This document shows positions 17,143 through 26,000 of a DNA stretch of 64,000 bases, in pieces; the stretch's first letter is position 1; each line of letters begins with the position of its first letter. The stretch is from Thermomicrobium sp. 4228-Ro (GTDB lineage Bacteria > Chloroflexota > Chloroflexia > Thermomicrobiales > Thermomicrobiaceae): NCBI RefSeq assembly GCF_026241205.1, contig NZ_JAPFQM010000006.1:434001-498000 (forward strand), written 5' to 3'. A program made the translations under genes and the position numbers. Below the pieces are notes generated by a model. It was not told the origin of the DNA. It did no database searches and saw only the letters and a program-made list of their open reading frames with translations.

Positions 17143-18807
17143 TCAGGACGGTGACGCATGACTCTCACCCCACTCCGCGAACGTGACGATCCGTACCTGC
17201 ACCGGGCGAGCGAGTAGCGTCGCGAGGACATCCTCGAGCTGCGAGAGCCAGCGACGCTCGAGCGTGCGACGCACCGAGGCATTGGGGACGCCGAGCACGA
17301 CTTCCCCGGAGGAGAGGACCGCGAGCAGACGAGCCGGGCGGATGCACTCCGCGAAGACTGCTGGGGGCAAGCGTTCGCTGAGGTGCTCCTGCGCGAGCGA
17401 CCAGAGCGGCGCCAGCCCCGCCGGTGGTTGGGGAAGCGACGATGCTGTCGGCCCTCCGGTAGACTCGACCTCGACCGGTATCGCCCGGGCGAGGCGTGCA
17501 GCCATCGCTTCTTCGAGCAGTGAGACCAGCCGATCGAGCGTCTCCGGCGCCAACAGCCCCTCGAGCGGTACGCGTGCATCGGCGGATGCCGGCGGGAGGG
17601 GCGGTGCCGCACGAGCGTTCAGCTCGCGGGGCGGTCCACTGCTCGACCGAACGGCATGGCGCGACCAGCGGGCGAGGATCTCGCGGACCCGCTTCGGCGC
17701 GACGTACCGCGAGCCGCTGGCGACCGCCTCGCGGATCGCCGCGACCACCACCTCGGCTGGTCGCTCACCGCGTGCCGCAGCCAGGAGCACGAACTCGCGT
17801 TCCAGTTCGGCCAGCAACGAGCGCTCGAGCGGCGAAGCCGGTCGGGCATTCGCTGCTTCGTAGCAGGCGACCACCTCCGGCGACGGTTCGAGCACCGGAC
17901 CAGCGGCATCGGCCGGGGGTGCTTCTCCGGTGAGGTCAGCAGTCGTCGTAGTCGTTGCAACAACTTGGTCATACGTCGTGTCGAAAGGAGCAACACTGCT
18001 TGCCTCCTCTCTGTTGGACGGGCCAACTGTGGTCAGGTCGCCGAGGGGGAAACCACTGTCGCTCGTTGCAACGACGGTCGGGGAACCATCGTTGCTCAGT
18101 CCGACATCGGTCACCGAACCACTGTCGCTCCCTCCAACACTGGTCGGGTCGGCGGGAGAGCCGTCGACTGCAGCGGCCTTGCGGCGAGCATGACCGGCTC
18201 GGGTGCGAGCCGAGAAACGGGCGTCCTCGGCAGCTGCTCGAGCGGCCAGCTTTTGCCAGAGGGGGTGCCGGCGAACGACCGGCAGGATCTGGTGCCAGAC
18301 GTTCTCGCGGTCGATCGGTGCGAAGCGCGACGAGAAGATGTGGCGGATGTAGCGGTACACCGCCTCGTCGCGTTCGGCCAGCTCGATGACGCGGAGCACC
18401 GCCTCCGGGGTGAGAACGAAGCCTTCGGGCCGATCCTTGACGCGGTAGAAATTGTGCGGGACGCGCCAGCGCCGACCGGCCTCGTCGGTACGGGTCACCA
18501 TCTCCTTGCGGATTTCGATGAGATCGAGCGCCACGAGGATCTTGTTGATCGTGATGAGCTCACCGCGGTCCTCGCCGTAGAAGGCTGCCTCGGCGTGCTG
18601 GGAAGGGAAGGCATAGCCGCGGTAGGGCGAGTTTTCGCGGCGATCCGTCCAGACCGTGTAGGAGTTGAGCAACCCCACCCCCTTGAGGCCGATCAAGGGG
18701 GCGAACTGCGTGATGATGGTGTTCCAGTGCCAGAACCAGCCGCGGCGACGGCTGTCCTCACCGCTGCGTTCCGGCTGGGCGTTCGCTTCAGCCGGTGGGT
18801 CGGCCAT
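17143..18807 (-). CDS. Replication-initiator-like protein: N-terminal DNA-binding-type domain plus DnaA-N-like C-terminus
   Basis: 554 residues from ATG 18807. The N-terminal about 160 residues hold a conserved block with FWHWNTIITQFAPLIGLKG, NSYTVWTDRRENSPYRGYAFPS and an ITINKILVALDLIEIRKEMV helix, which I read as a winged-helix plasmid or phage Rep/primase-type domain. A Ser/Thr/Gly-rich linker (about 215-310) contains 11-residue repeats. The C-terminal about 80 residues (WSLAQEHLSERLPPAVF ... LARPVQVRIVTF) closely resemble the DnaA N-terminal protein-interaction domain. A replication or recruitment role is inferred. Stands alone, with about 970 bp of non-coding DNA upstream. Confidence 0.7.
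   Translation of the reverse strand: MADPPAEANAQPERSGEDSRRRGWFWHWNTIITQFAPLIGLKGVGLLNSYTVWTDRRENSPYRGYAFPSQHAEAAFYGEDRGELITINKILVALDLIEIRKEMVTRTDEAGRRWRVPHNFYRVKDRPEGFVLTPEAVLRVIELAERDEAVYRYIRHIFSSRFAPIDRENVWHQILPVVRRHPLWQKLAARAAAEDARFSARTRAGHARRKAAAVDGSPADPTSVGGSDSGSVTDVGLSNDGSPTVVATSDSGFPLGDLTTVGPSNREEASSVAPFDTTYDQVVATTTTTADLTGEAPPADAAGPVLEPSPEVVACYEAANARPASPLERSLLAELEREFVLLAAARGERPAEVVVAAIREAVASGSRYVAPKRVREILARWSRHAVRSSSGPPRELNARAAPPLPPASADARVPLEGLLAPETLDRLVSLLEEAMAARLARAIPVEVESTGGPTASSLPQPPAGLAPLWSLAQEHLSERLPPAVFAECIRPARLLAVLSSGEVVLGVPNASVRRTLERRWLSQLEDVLATLLARPVQVRIVTFAEWGESHASPS
18047..18145 (-). repeat. Three tandem 33-bp repeats inside the DnaA-N-like gene
   Basis: Units at 18047-18079, 18080-18112 and 18113-18145 each read, on the plus strand, GG(G/G/C-type)..AACCA(C/T)(T/C)GT..CTC, six variable bases, then AC..(C)GGTC. 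In the protein they encode 11-residue units such as SVTDVGLSNDG and PTVVATSDSGF. Degenerate partial units continue to about 17940. They could be only a repetitive linker or could act as iterons for the encoded protein. Confidence 0.6.
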
Positions 18808-19715
18808 GCTCCGGCCCCTTTCCTGCGTCCCCACCGTCGAGCATAGTAGCACGTGCCGCGTGATTCAAGTGTCAGGTCATTTCTTTCCATTGCTTCCGTG
18901 ATATTTCCGCGATCGTTGTGCACGCGTGCCGAGTCTTCGTTCGCGTGAGGGTGTCCAGTCTCTCGGAGGAGCGCACCCGCGGCAGAGGGAGTCGTCGCTG
19001 TGCGATCGGACGTGCAGTAGTTCGCTGCCTGCTGGCGTGACGCTCGTGCCGAGGACGACGGGAGGGAACGCTACCTGGCGGCGGAGACGGCCCCCGATGC
19101 CGGTCATGTGACGAAACAGTGCCGAGGAAGTGGTGTTCTCGTACCGCGCGTCCCGGTCGACCGGGACGGGCGTCCAGCACTCGCTGGGTGGCATGACGCT
19201 CCTAGCTGGTTCGGATGCACTCGCGCAACCCCGGCTCCGGCGCCATGGCGGCAGCAACGCCCACGTCGAGTGAGCGATCGACGCGGTTCGGCCCCCGCTC
19301 CAGAACCGGGACACACTCGCAAGCAGGGAAAAGCGGAGAGCGAGGTCGTCGTCCACCACGCGGCGGAGCTCCTGGACACCGTCACGGCGGACTTCGAGCA
19401 CGCAGCACGACAACGGGCGTCTTGCTGGCACGCGCGTGGGGGTGGACGAGTCGTGCAGGAGTGCGAGAGGGCGACCGAGGCGGTATGCGTGCCGGTTCGT
19501 GGATCCGTGGCTCCCGGCACCGGGGCGGGGTGGGTTCGTTCGAGCAGAAGGCGCGGAGAACAGGGTGCGTGACGTATTTCCACGACACGCGTGCTTGGAG
19601 ATTCGTTCACCGCATTCGCTTCGCGTGACGCGAGCGCACGCTCATACGCATCAGCGGCCGCATCGCTTGCGTGATGGATTGCGTGTAACAATGCGTGCTT
19701 CAGGGTGCCGTTTTG
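18808..19715. other. About 900 bp without a recognisable gene
   Basis: Reading frames here are short or show no family resemblance. The only stretch with protein-like composition is plus-strand ESEVVVHHAAELLDTV near 19345, which has no start signal. The base composition is less GC-rich near 19560-19700 (many CGT/CGC-ACG alternations). No long inverted repeat was seen. It separates the DnaA-N-like gene from a promoter at 19717. Confidence 0.5.
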
Positions 19716-19716
19716 C

Positions 19717-19746
19717 TTGACGAGTAACGTGGGTATGCGCTAGAAT
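19717..19746 (+). promoter_or_regulatory. Sigma-70-type promoter
   Basis: TTGACG at 19717-19722, an 18-bp spacer and TAGAAT at 19741-19746, 33 bp before the ATG at 19780. Good matches to both hexamers; the region is locally A+T rich. Confidence 0.6.
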
Positions 19747-19779
19747 AGTTACGTGAGCGATAGTGCTGGAGGAATGGCG

Positions 19780-20547
19780 ATGGAGATCTTGCTGCCGTAT
19801 CGGACCGATCCGCGCTTACTGTTCCAGGTGCTGGAGTACGCGAAGGGGCGTGGGGTCGACCGCAGTGTGCTGGAGGCACGGCTCGGCGGCGGAGAGCCGC
19901 TCCGCGAGACGCTCAATGCACTCGAGCAGCTCGGCTTGATCGAACGCGACGATGCCGAGATTCGCTTGACGGAAGCGGGGAGGCGTCTCGCGTATGCGAC
20001 GGATGCCGCCGAGCGACGGCGCGAACTGGCCCGCGCGGTGCTCGGCTATCCACCGTACGGTGGGGCGATCGAGCGGGCGTTGCGCGAGGGGCTTGCCGTC
20101 ATCGACGGTCCGTGGGTGGAGCGAGTGTGGCAAGTCGAGATGCGGCTGGGCCAGCCGCGGAACCGCGTCGAGGAGGCGCGGACCTTCTTCTTCAAGCTCG
20201 CGGAGGAGGCTGGGTTGGGAGTGTTCCGGCGCGGTGTGCGGGGGCAGCCCTCGCGGCTCATCCTGGCGTCCGATAGCGAGGAGCAGGTGCGTGCGTTGCG
20301 ACCGCTGCTGGTCGAGGGGCGTAGCGGGACCCCGGAGGGTGAGACGGTCGAGACAGCCGAGCCCGGGAGTGCCGCCTCCGTGCCTGAGCCCGGCCAAGCG
20401 TCGTCAGTACTCGAGCGGAGGCTGGCCGGAGCGAGTGGTGTCGCGGTCGCCGTAACGGTGACGGTGGACCTGACGGCCTGGGATTTGGAAAAGATCGATG
20501 CGTTTTTCCGCTTACTCGGAGTCGTGCCATTGCGCGACGAACGCTGA
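19780..20547 (+). CDS. Winged-helix-like protein of unknown function
   Basis: 255 residues from ATG 19780; GGAGG lies 7 bases upstream, whereas an ATG at 19774 is only 1 base from it and a GTG at 19753 has no site. The N-terminal 65 residues (LLPYRTDPRLLFQVLEYAKG ... LEQLGLIERDDAEIRLTEAGRRLA) form a helix-helix-helix-wing pattern typical of winged-helix transcriptional regulators. A helical middle part follows, then an acidic Pro/Ser-rich linker (about 190-215) and a C-terminal beta-helix unit. Promoter at 19717. A DNA-binding role is inferred. Confidence 0.6.
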   Translation: MEILLPYRTDPRLLFQVLEYAKGRGVDRSVLEARLGGGEPLRETLNALEQLGLIERDDAEIRLTEAGRRLAYATDAAERRRELARAVLGYPPYGGAIERALREGLAVIDGPWVERVWQVEMRLGQPRNRVEEARTFFFKLAEEAGLGVFRRGVRGQPSRLILASDSEEQVRALRPLLVEGRSGTPEGETVETAEPGSAASVPEPGQASSVLERRLAGASGVAVAVTVTVDLTAWDLEKIDAFFRLLGVVPLRDER

Positions 20548-20553
20548 GGAACA

Positions 20554-20598
20554 CCGGTGAGGCGTGATGCCGAGCGGGTTCCAGGCGGGCATCACCGG
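20554..20598 (+). terminator. Hairpin after the winged-helix gene (possible terminator)
   Basis: CCGGTGA (20554) can pair with TCACCGG (20592), and alternatively GTGATGCC (20564) with GGCATCAC (20588). No T-run follows, so termination activity is uncertain. Confidence 0.3.
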
Positions 20599-20801
20599 AG
20601 CGGAGACGCACTGAGCAGTTGGTCTCCCCCTTCGAGCTCGTACCAGATAGGACCGTCTCGTTCCGGGTACGCGGAGGGGGTGCAACGGTGACCGGTACGC
20701 GTCTGCGATGGTACGTCGGAGCCGTCGGGGTGCGTGACTGCGGGTAACGTTGGGTCTGTACCGACCAGCGCTGGCGGGGTCCCCTGAACCGACGCTCGTG
20801 C

Positions 20802-22787
20802 TCACGATCCGACGGGGAGTGGGTACGGACGGCCTGTCGCGAAGCCTTGGACATAGTCGACACGCCAGGACGTCAGGATAGGCAAAAGCCTTGCGTCTTC
20901 GACCCCCTCCACGACCGTCGCCAAACCGAGTTTGCGGCAGGTCTGGACGATCGCTTCGGTGACGATCCGGCCTCGTTCGTGGGGGAGAGTCCGGGTCAGT
21001 GCCCGGTCGATCTTCACGAGATCGACCGGAAGGAGGGTGAGCGGGAGGCAGCCCTGAAAGCCGGCTCCGAAGTCGTCGAGCGCGATCTCGATGCCCTCCT
21101 GCCGGAGGGCTTCGAGCGTCGCGCTGAGTCGAGATACATCTGCGCCGACATGCCCGTCGGTGACCTCCAGGACCAGCCGCCCGCGCAAGGTTCGCGCAGA
21201 AAGCGAGGAGAGTCTTCCTTCCGCAGCGAGTTCGAGGAGGGCTGACGGTTCGGCGTTGACGTGGACGATGGCACCGGTGGCAGCGAGGCGGCTGGCCTGT
21301 TCGAGGGACGCCTGGAGGTGAGCAGGTTGGAGCCGCAGTTCTTGGACGAGCGGGAGGAAGAAGGCTGGCGAGAGCCGGCGATCACCGACGGTGAGGCGGG
21401 CGAGGAGTTCGACACGCGGTGGCTGGCTCGGCTGTAGCGGTGCGATCGGCTGGCCCACGAAGGTGAACCGGCGGTCGAGAAGTGCCTCGACGACAGCGGT
21501 CAGTGGTGGTGGAGCTGGATTGGCCTCGTCCGGGGAAAACACGGCGACAGGGTGATCGAGGCGGGTGACGAGCTGTCGTGTTCGCTCGATCGTGGTGTGG
21601 AGCGTCTCCTCGCTGACCACACAGCGTTCGGTCACCGGGATGACCGCGAAGATCAGCCGGATGAGGAAGGGCCAGGCGGTGAGGGAAGGGAAACGGTCGC
21701 CAGTCGCATCCCGGAGATCGTGCAGCGTCTCGATGAGCTGCTGGCTTGCTGGCTCGTCGGTCACAGCGATGAGGGTACTGGCATCGAGCCGGACGGCGAC
21801 GAGGGGCCGGAGCCTGGACCGGAGCTGATCGAGCAGCATGGACGAGACGGTATCGAGCGTCAGACAGTCGAGTGAGGAAGCGATGGTGGAGGGACAGCTC
21901 AGGTAGCCGACGATGAGGGTCGTCGCCAGGCCTTGGGCTGCTCGGCGCGCGAGGATGCGTGCCGTGTTCGCGAGCGAGAGCTGGGCGGAGCCGGGTGGTC
22001 GCTCGCTCAGGTCGATGGCATCCCATCGCGAGGTCGTCATACTGCGCTGCCTGGGGGTGAACTGGAGGAGGACACCCGCGCCATACTGGTCAGTGACCTG
22101 GCAGGGGATGACTTGAGCGTCGACGCGGAAGGTGGCCACCGTCTCCTGCGTCACCAGCACCACCGCGTACTCGGTCGCCCGGTGGTGCTCCTGGAGGGCG
22201 GCACGCAGGCGGTCCCAGCCAGGCAAGGCCTGCACTAGGTCCTCGAGCTTTCTCCCGGTTGCTGGCTGGCCCGTCAGGGACAAGAAGGCGGGGTTGGCAG
22301 CTAGCACATGCCACTCGGGGTCGACCAGACAGAGGGGGGAGCTACTGAGCGACCAGAGTTCGCCCAGTGTCACGGACGTCATGACACCAGCCAGCGCGGC
22401 TTCCAGCAGGGGCGTGACCGTCCCGAGGAGCGCGGAAAGCGTATCTGGGTCGGTGCCGTCTCGTGGCTGGCACCAGAGCAGGGCGTGAGGAGAACCGTCG
22501 CTGCGGCGGAGCGGCAGGAGGACGCCTGCCTTACGGAAGAGGGCGGGCATGGTGAGTGTCGGGATGGGGGCAGGCAGTCGGAGCAGGTCCGCTTCGGCGG
22601 GTAGGGCATCGAGGACTGCAGCGGGGAGGAGCAGCGGGATCTCGTCGTCGCCTGTCTGGGAACTCGTGACGAGGACGAACGGCTCCTGGCGCGTCATCCG
22701 CAGCCAGAGCGCGCTGGCACTGCACGGCAGGGTACCGAGGAAGGTGTCGAGGGCCTCCAGGGCCTGAGAGGGCTTGTCGGTGAACAT
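20802..22787 (-). CDS. Sensory cyclic-di-GMP phosphodiesterase: GAF/PAS, degenerate GGDEF, EAL
   Basis: 661 residues from ATG 22787. Regions: a GAF-like sensor (about 1-140), a PAS fold (about 145-250, PLCLVDPEWHVLAANPAFLSLTGQP), a degenerate GGDEF region (about 270-420, RLDAS where GGDEF would be) and a C-terminal EAL domain. EAL catalytic positions remain: Glu in VELLARL (ELL for EAL), Asn in VNAEPS, Glu in LEVTDG, Asp pair in ALDDFGAGFQG, Lys in VKIDRAL, Glu in VVEGVED and Gln in QGFATGRP. It should hydrolyse c-di-GMP. There are no transmembrane helices, so the sensor is cytoplasmic. Signal unknown. Confidence 0.87.
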   Translation of the reverse strand: MFTDKPSQALEALDTFLGTLPCSASALWLRMTRQEPFVLVTSSQTGDDEIPLLLPAAVLDALPAEADLLRLPAPIPTLTMPALFRKAGVLLPLRRSDGSPHALLWCQPRDGTDPDTLSALLGTVTPLLEAALAGVMTSVTLGELWSLSSSPLCLVDPEWHVLAANPAFLSLTGQPATGRKLEDLVQALPGWDRLRAALQEHHRATEYAVVLVTQETVATFRVDAQVIPCQVTDQYGAGVLLQFTPRQRSMTTSRWDAIDLSERPPGSAQLSLANTARILARRAAQGLATTLIVGYLSCPSTIASSLDCLTLDTVSSMLLDQLRSRLRPLVAVRLDASTLIAVTDEPASQQLIETLHDLRDATGDRFPSLTAWPFLIRLIFAVIPVTERCVVSEETLHTTIERTRQLVTRLDHPVAVFSPDEANPAPPPLTAVVEALLDRRFTFVGQPIAPLQPSQPPRVELLARLTVGDRRLSPAFFLPLVQELRLQPAHLQASLEQASRLAATGAIVHVNAEPSALLELAAEGRLSSLSARTLRGRLVLEVTDGHVGADVSRLSATLEALRQEGIEIALDDFGAGFQGCLPLTLLPVDLVKIDRALTRTLPHERGRIVTEAIVQTCRKLGLATVVEGVEDARLLPILTSWRVDYVQGFATGRPYPLPVGS

Positions 22788-22930
22788 CCGAGCCGTCCCT
22801 ATCCCCTGTCATCTGATATATCACGACTTTGTATTTTATCACCAGAAACACACTTCAAGCAAGGTACAGCTGTATGCGGGACCGATTTTTCAAATCAATC
22901 AAATCTGTTCAAAATTCATCGATGTGGAGA
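22788..22930 (-). promoter_or_regulatory. A+T-rich upstream region of the EAL gene with possible promoter
   Basis: An unusually A+T-rich 140-bp island for this genome. Reading toward the EAL gene it offers TTGCTT, 18 bp, TAAAAT, and a TATATC closer to the start. The exact hexamers are uncertain. Confidence 0.35.
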
Positions 22931-23008
22931 ATGACTCAGCTCACTGCATGTATCCGCTCATCGGAAGAGGGTGGTCCGTGCGGAGTTCCGACTGGCCGGT
23001 GGGCGGCG

Positions 23009-23042
23009 CACCGGGAGAGCCCGAGAGAGGGCTCTCCCGGTG
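23009..23042 (-). terminator. Strong hairpin after the LPKTG protein gene
   Basis: CACCGGGAGAGCCC pairs perfectly over 14 bp with GGGCTCTCCCGGTG around a GAGAGA loop, 18 bp past the stop codon at 23060. There is no clear U-tract on the minus strand, so it may be a terminator lacking the tail or an mRNA 3' stabiliser. Confidence 0.6.
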
Positions 23043-23059
23043 TCTCGCTGCGCCGTCGG

Positions 23060-26000
23060 TCAGCAACGCCGCTGCAGAGGTGGACGTCGCCGACTGCGGG
23101 CGTGGAGCGCGAAGACGAGACCACTGAGGGTGGGCAGGAGCGCCAGGAGCAGGGCGACCCACCAGGGTGCGTGGAGCCGGCCGTACCCCGTCTTGGGCAG
23201 GAGCTGGACCGTCCCCTGGGCCGACTGGGCCTGCGATGTGTTCCGGTCGCTCGCTGACTGGAGGCTGGCGCTGTCCAGGTCCTGTGCCGGCGGCCGGTTG
23301 GTCACGGTCTCCAGGTACGGATTCTCGGGACCGGCAGGCTGGCCAGCGGGTGCTGGCGGCGAACCGGCGGGCGGGTTCGCCGGTGCCGGTGGATTCCCAC
23401 CGGTCGGTGGCGGGCTCCCACCCGACCGCGGGTTGCCACCGGTCGGGGGGCTACCTCCGGTGGGTGGTGGGCTGCCGCCGGACGGTGGGTTGCCGCCGGT
23501 GGGTGGCGGGTTCCCGCCGCCCGGTGGGGGCGGTGGGACCGGTACGGACTGGTTGGCGAGCGTGACGACGCAGCGCACTTCGCCGGTCTCCTTGTCGAAG
23601 GAGCACGCCTTCGGCATGTCGCACTTGTCCGGATCGCCGTCCGGGCAACCGAGGAGTTCGAGGAAGCCGGGGAAGTCGTAGGAGCCGAAGCCCTGCGTCG
23701 GTATCCAGCCCGGCGGACCGCTGAGCTCGGTGATCGTCAGGACGAAGTCCCGCCAGTCGGAGGAAACCTTCGGCAAGGGAAGGAAGACGCGTGGCGTGCA
23801 GGTCGCTGGGGAGGCCGTGCCCGGGCACGTGAGGGTGACCACCTGGTGGTCGGGGTACCACTCGGGCCAGAGCGTCACCTGCACGGTCGCGTCCTGACCG
23901 GGCGGCTGGGAACCGGCCCAGAGCTTGGTGAACTCGAGCCAGATGCCGTCACGCGGCTCGCCAGTGGGAGAACAGGTCTTGTCGTCTGGGGAGCACCGGC
24001 CCGCCCGGTTGCTGACGGAGATCATGAGGTTGTTGCCGACCAGAATCCACCCGGGACCGACCGAGTACGGTTGCACGGGACCGCCGCCACCCATCGGCGT
24101 CGCAGTCCACCCGTCCCAGGTGCCGAAACCTTGCCAGGGGGACCAGCCGGACGGCATGGTCTCCTCGCGGACCGTGATGGGGCCGCGGTTGTGGGCCCAG
24201 TCCGGCACGGTGACTGGACCCGGCGTGCACGAGTCAGGGTTCGCTGTGCCCGGGCAGGTGAGCGTGACCGGGCCTCCTGGTGTGTCGAGCGTCAGCGTCG
24301 CCGGGCTGCCAGGTGGGCTGGGCGCATTCCAGAGTTTCCAGACCGTGATGACGAGGTCCCGGAGCTGGTTGCGGACGGTGACCGTACACCCCGAAGCGGG
24401 GCAGTCCGCGTTGCTCCAGTCGCCGGTCCCACCGATGACGGTCCAGCCGTCCGGCGGATTCGGCTCTTCCACGATCAGCTGGGACGGGCGGGAGGGGAAG
24501 GTGAGGGTCGCGCAGGTGACCGGCGAGAAACCGGCTGGGCACGGGACCAGGACCTGCTGGCCATCGACCGTCACCAGGAGCGTGGTCGGCGGGCCGACGA
24601 AGTCATTGCCGAGGGCATCGAGCCAGCGCTTGCGGAGCGTCAGCTGCCACGGTGGGCGATACTGATTGACGATCCGGAGCGTACAGGCGAAGTCGTTGCT
24701 CCCCACGCTCCGGCAGGAGAAGTTGGGATCCGAGGACGTCGTGCTCACGAGATGCGGGCCGAGATGCGAGACGGGCTGCCACTGGGCGGGAGGCGTTTCG
24801 CCGGCGGTCAACAGGTCATTGGCCTTGAGGTCGCCGCGGGCGAGCCCGCAGGTGACGACCTGGCCGAGCGGGGCCGGTGGGCAGGTGAAGGTGAAGACCG
24901 CACCGGTGCGGCTGTTCGTGACCTGGACGGTGGCCGGCCCACCCGGTGTCGCCCCGCTCCCGCTCGGATCGGTCCAGACCTTCTCGACGGTCAGGGAGGA
25001 GAGGTAGGGGGTATTTAGGAATCCAACGTGACAGCCAACGCGCTCACCGACGACGACCCAACCACAGTACGCGAGTGGGAAGGACGGTCGATTCGCATAT
25101 GGGTGGGTGAGGCCGAGTTGCCAGTCGGGAAGCGGCGGGTTCTCCACGTAGGACAGCACGGTATGGTCAGGCGGGGAGTAGCCGGTGAAGGTTACCATGC
25201 CACAGCTGATCTGGGCGTTCAGCGGCCGTGCGGGGTCGTTGGGGTCGGCCTTCGGGCAGGTGACCGTCTGCGTCTGACCGGCGAGCGTCAGCTCGATGGT
25301 CGCATCGCTCGCGGGCCAGTAGTCGAAGCTGCGCCACGTCTTCATGACATGAACGTCGAGAGTATAGGTGCGTGGGCGCTCGCGACGGTTCAGGAACCGA
25401 ACATCGCATTCGATGCGACCGAGGTTGTCGCGGCAGGCCAGGAACTGGCCGCTAGCGGGTAAGGGGTTCCAGCTCCAGGTGAAGGTGAAGGTCCCGCCAG
25501 CCGGCTGGACCGGCTGCCAGCTCGGGGTACCGGGCGGCAGGGTCTCGGTGAGGGTGATCTGGTCGCCATCGCTGAGACCCGCGAGGACGAGGACGCCGCA
25601 GCTGACGTTGGTCGGCTCGAATGGTCCTGACCACCCGCCCATCGGGCAGTTGACGGTTGCCTGTTGCGTACCGCCCGTGTTGTCGATGACGCCCGACCCG
25701 CTGAGCTGGACGTCGACGGTCGCGCCGGGGTCCCGCGGGTCGAGTCCGTACGGGTCGTCCCAGGTCTTCCAGACCTGAAGCATGACGATGCGGCGGTAAT
25801 TCTCGACAGCGTACCACACGCAGCCGTTACCGAGGCAGCCATCATAGGACACCCAGTAGAACCAGCGCCACGGTCGACGCCCTACGGTGTGGGGACGCGT
25901 GAACCAGGCGGGTGGCATGGAGACCTCGCGGACCTCGACGGCTGCGGTGTCGTCGGGAAGGTCGAGGTCGGGGGCACACGCGACAGTGCCGCCGACGACG

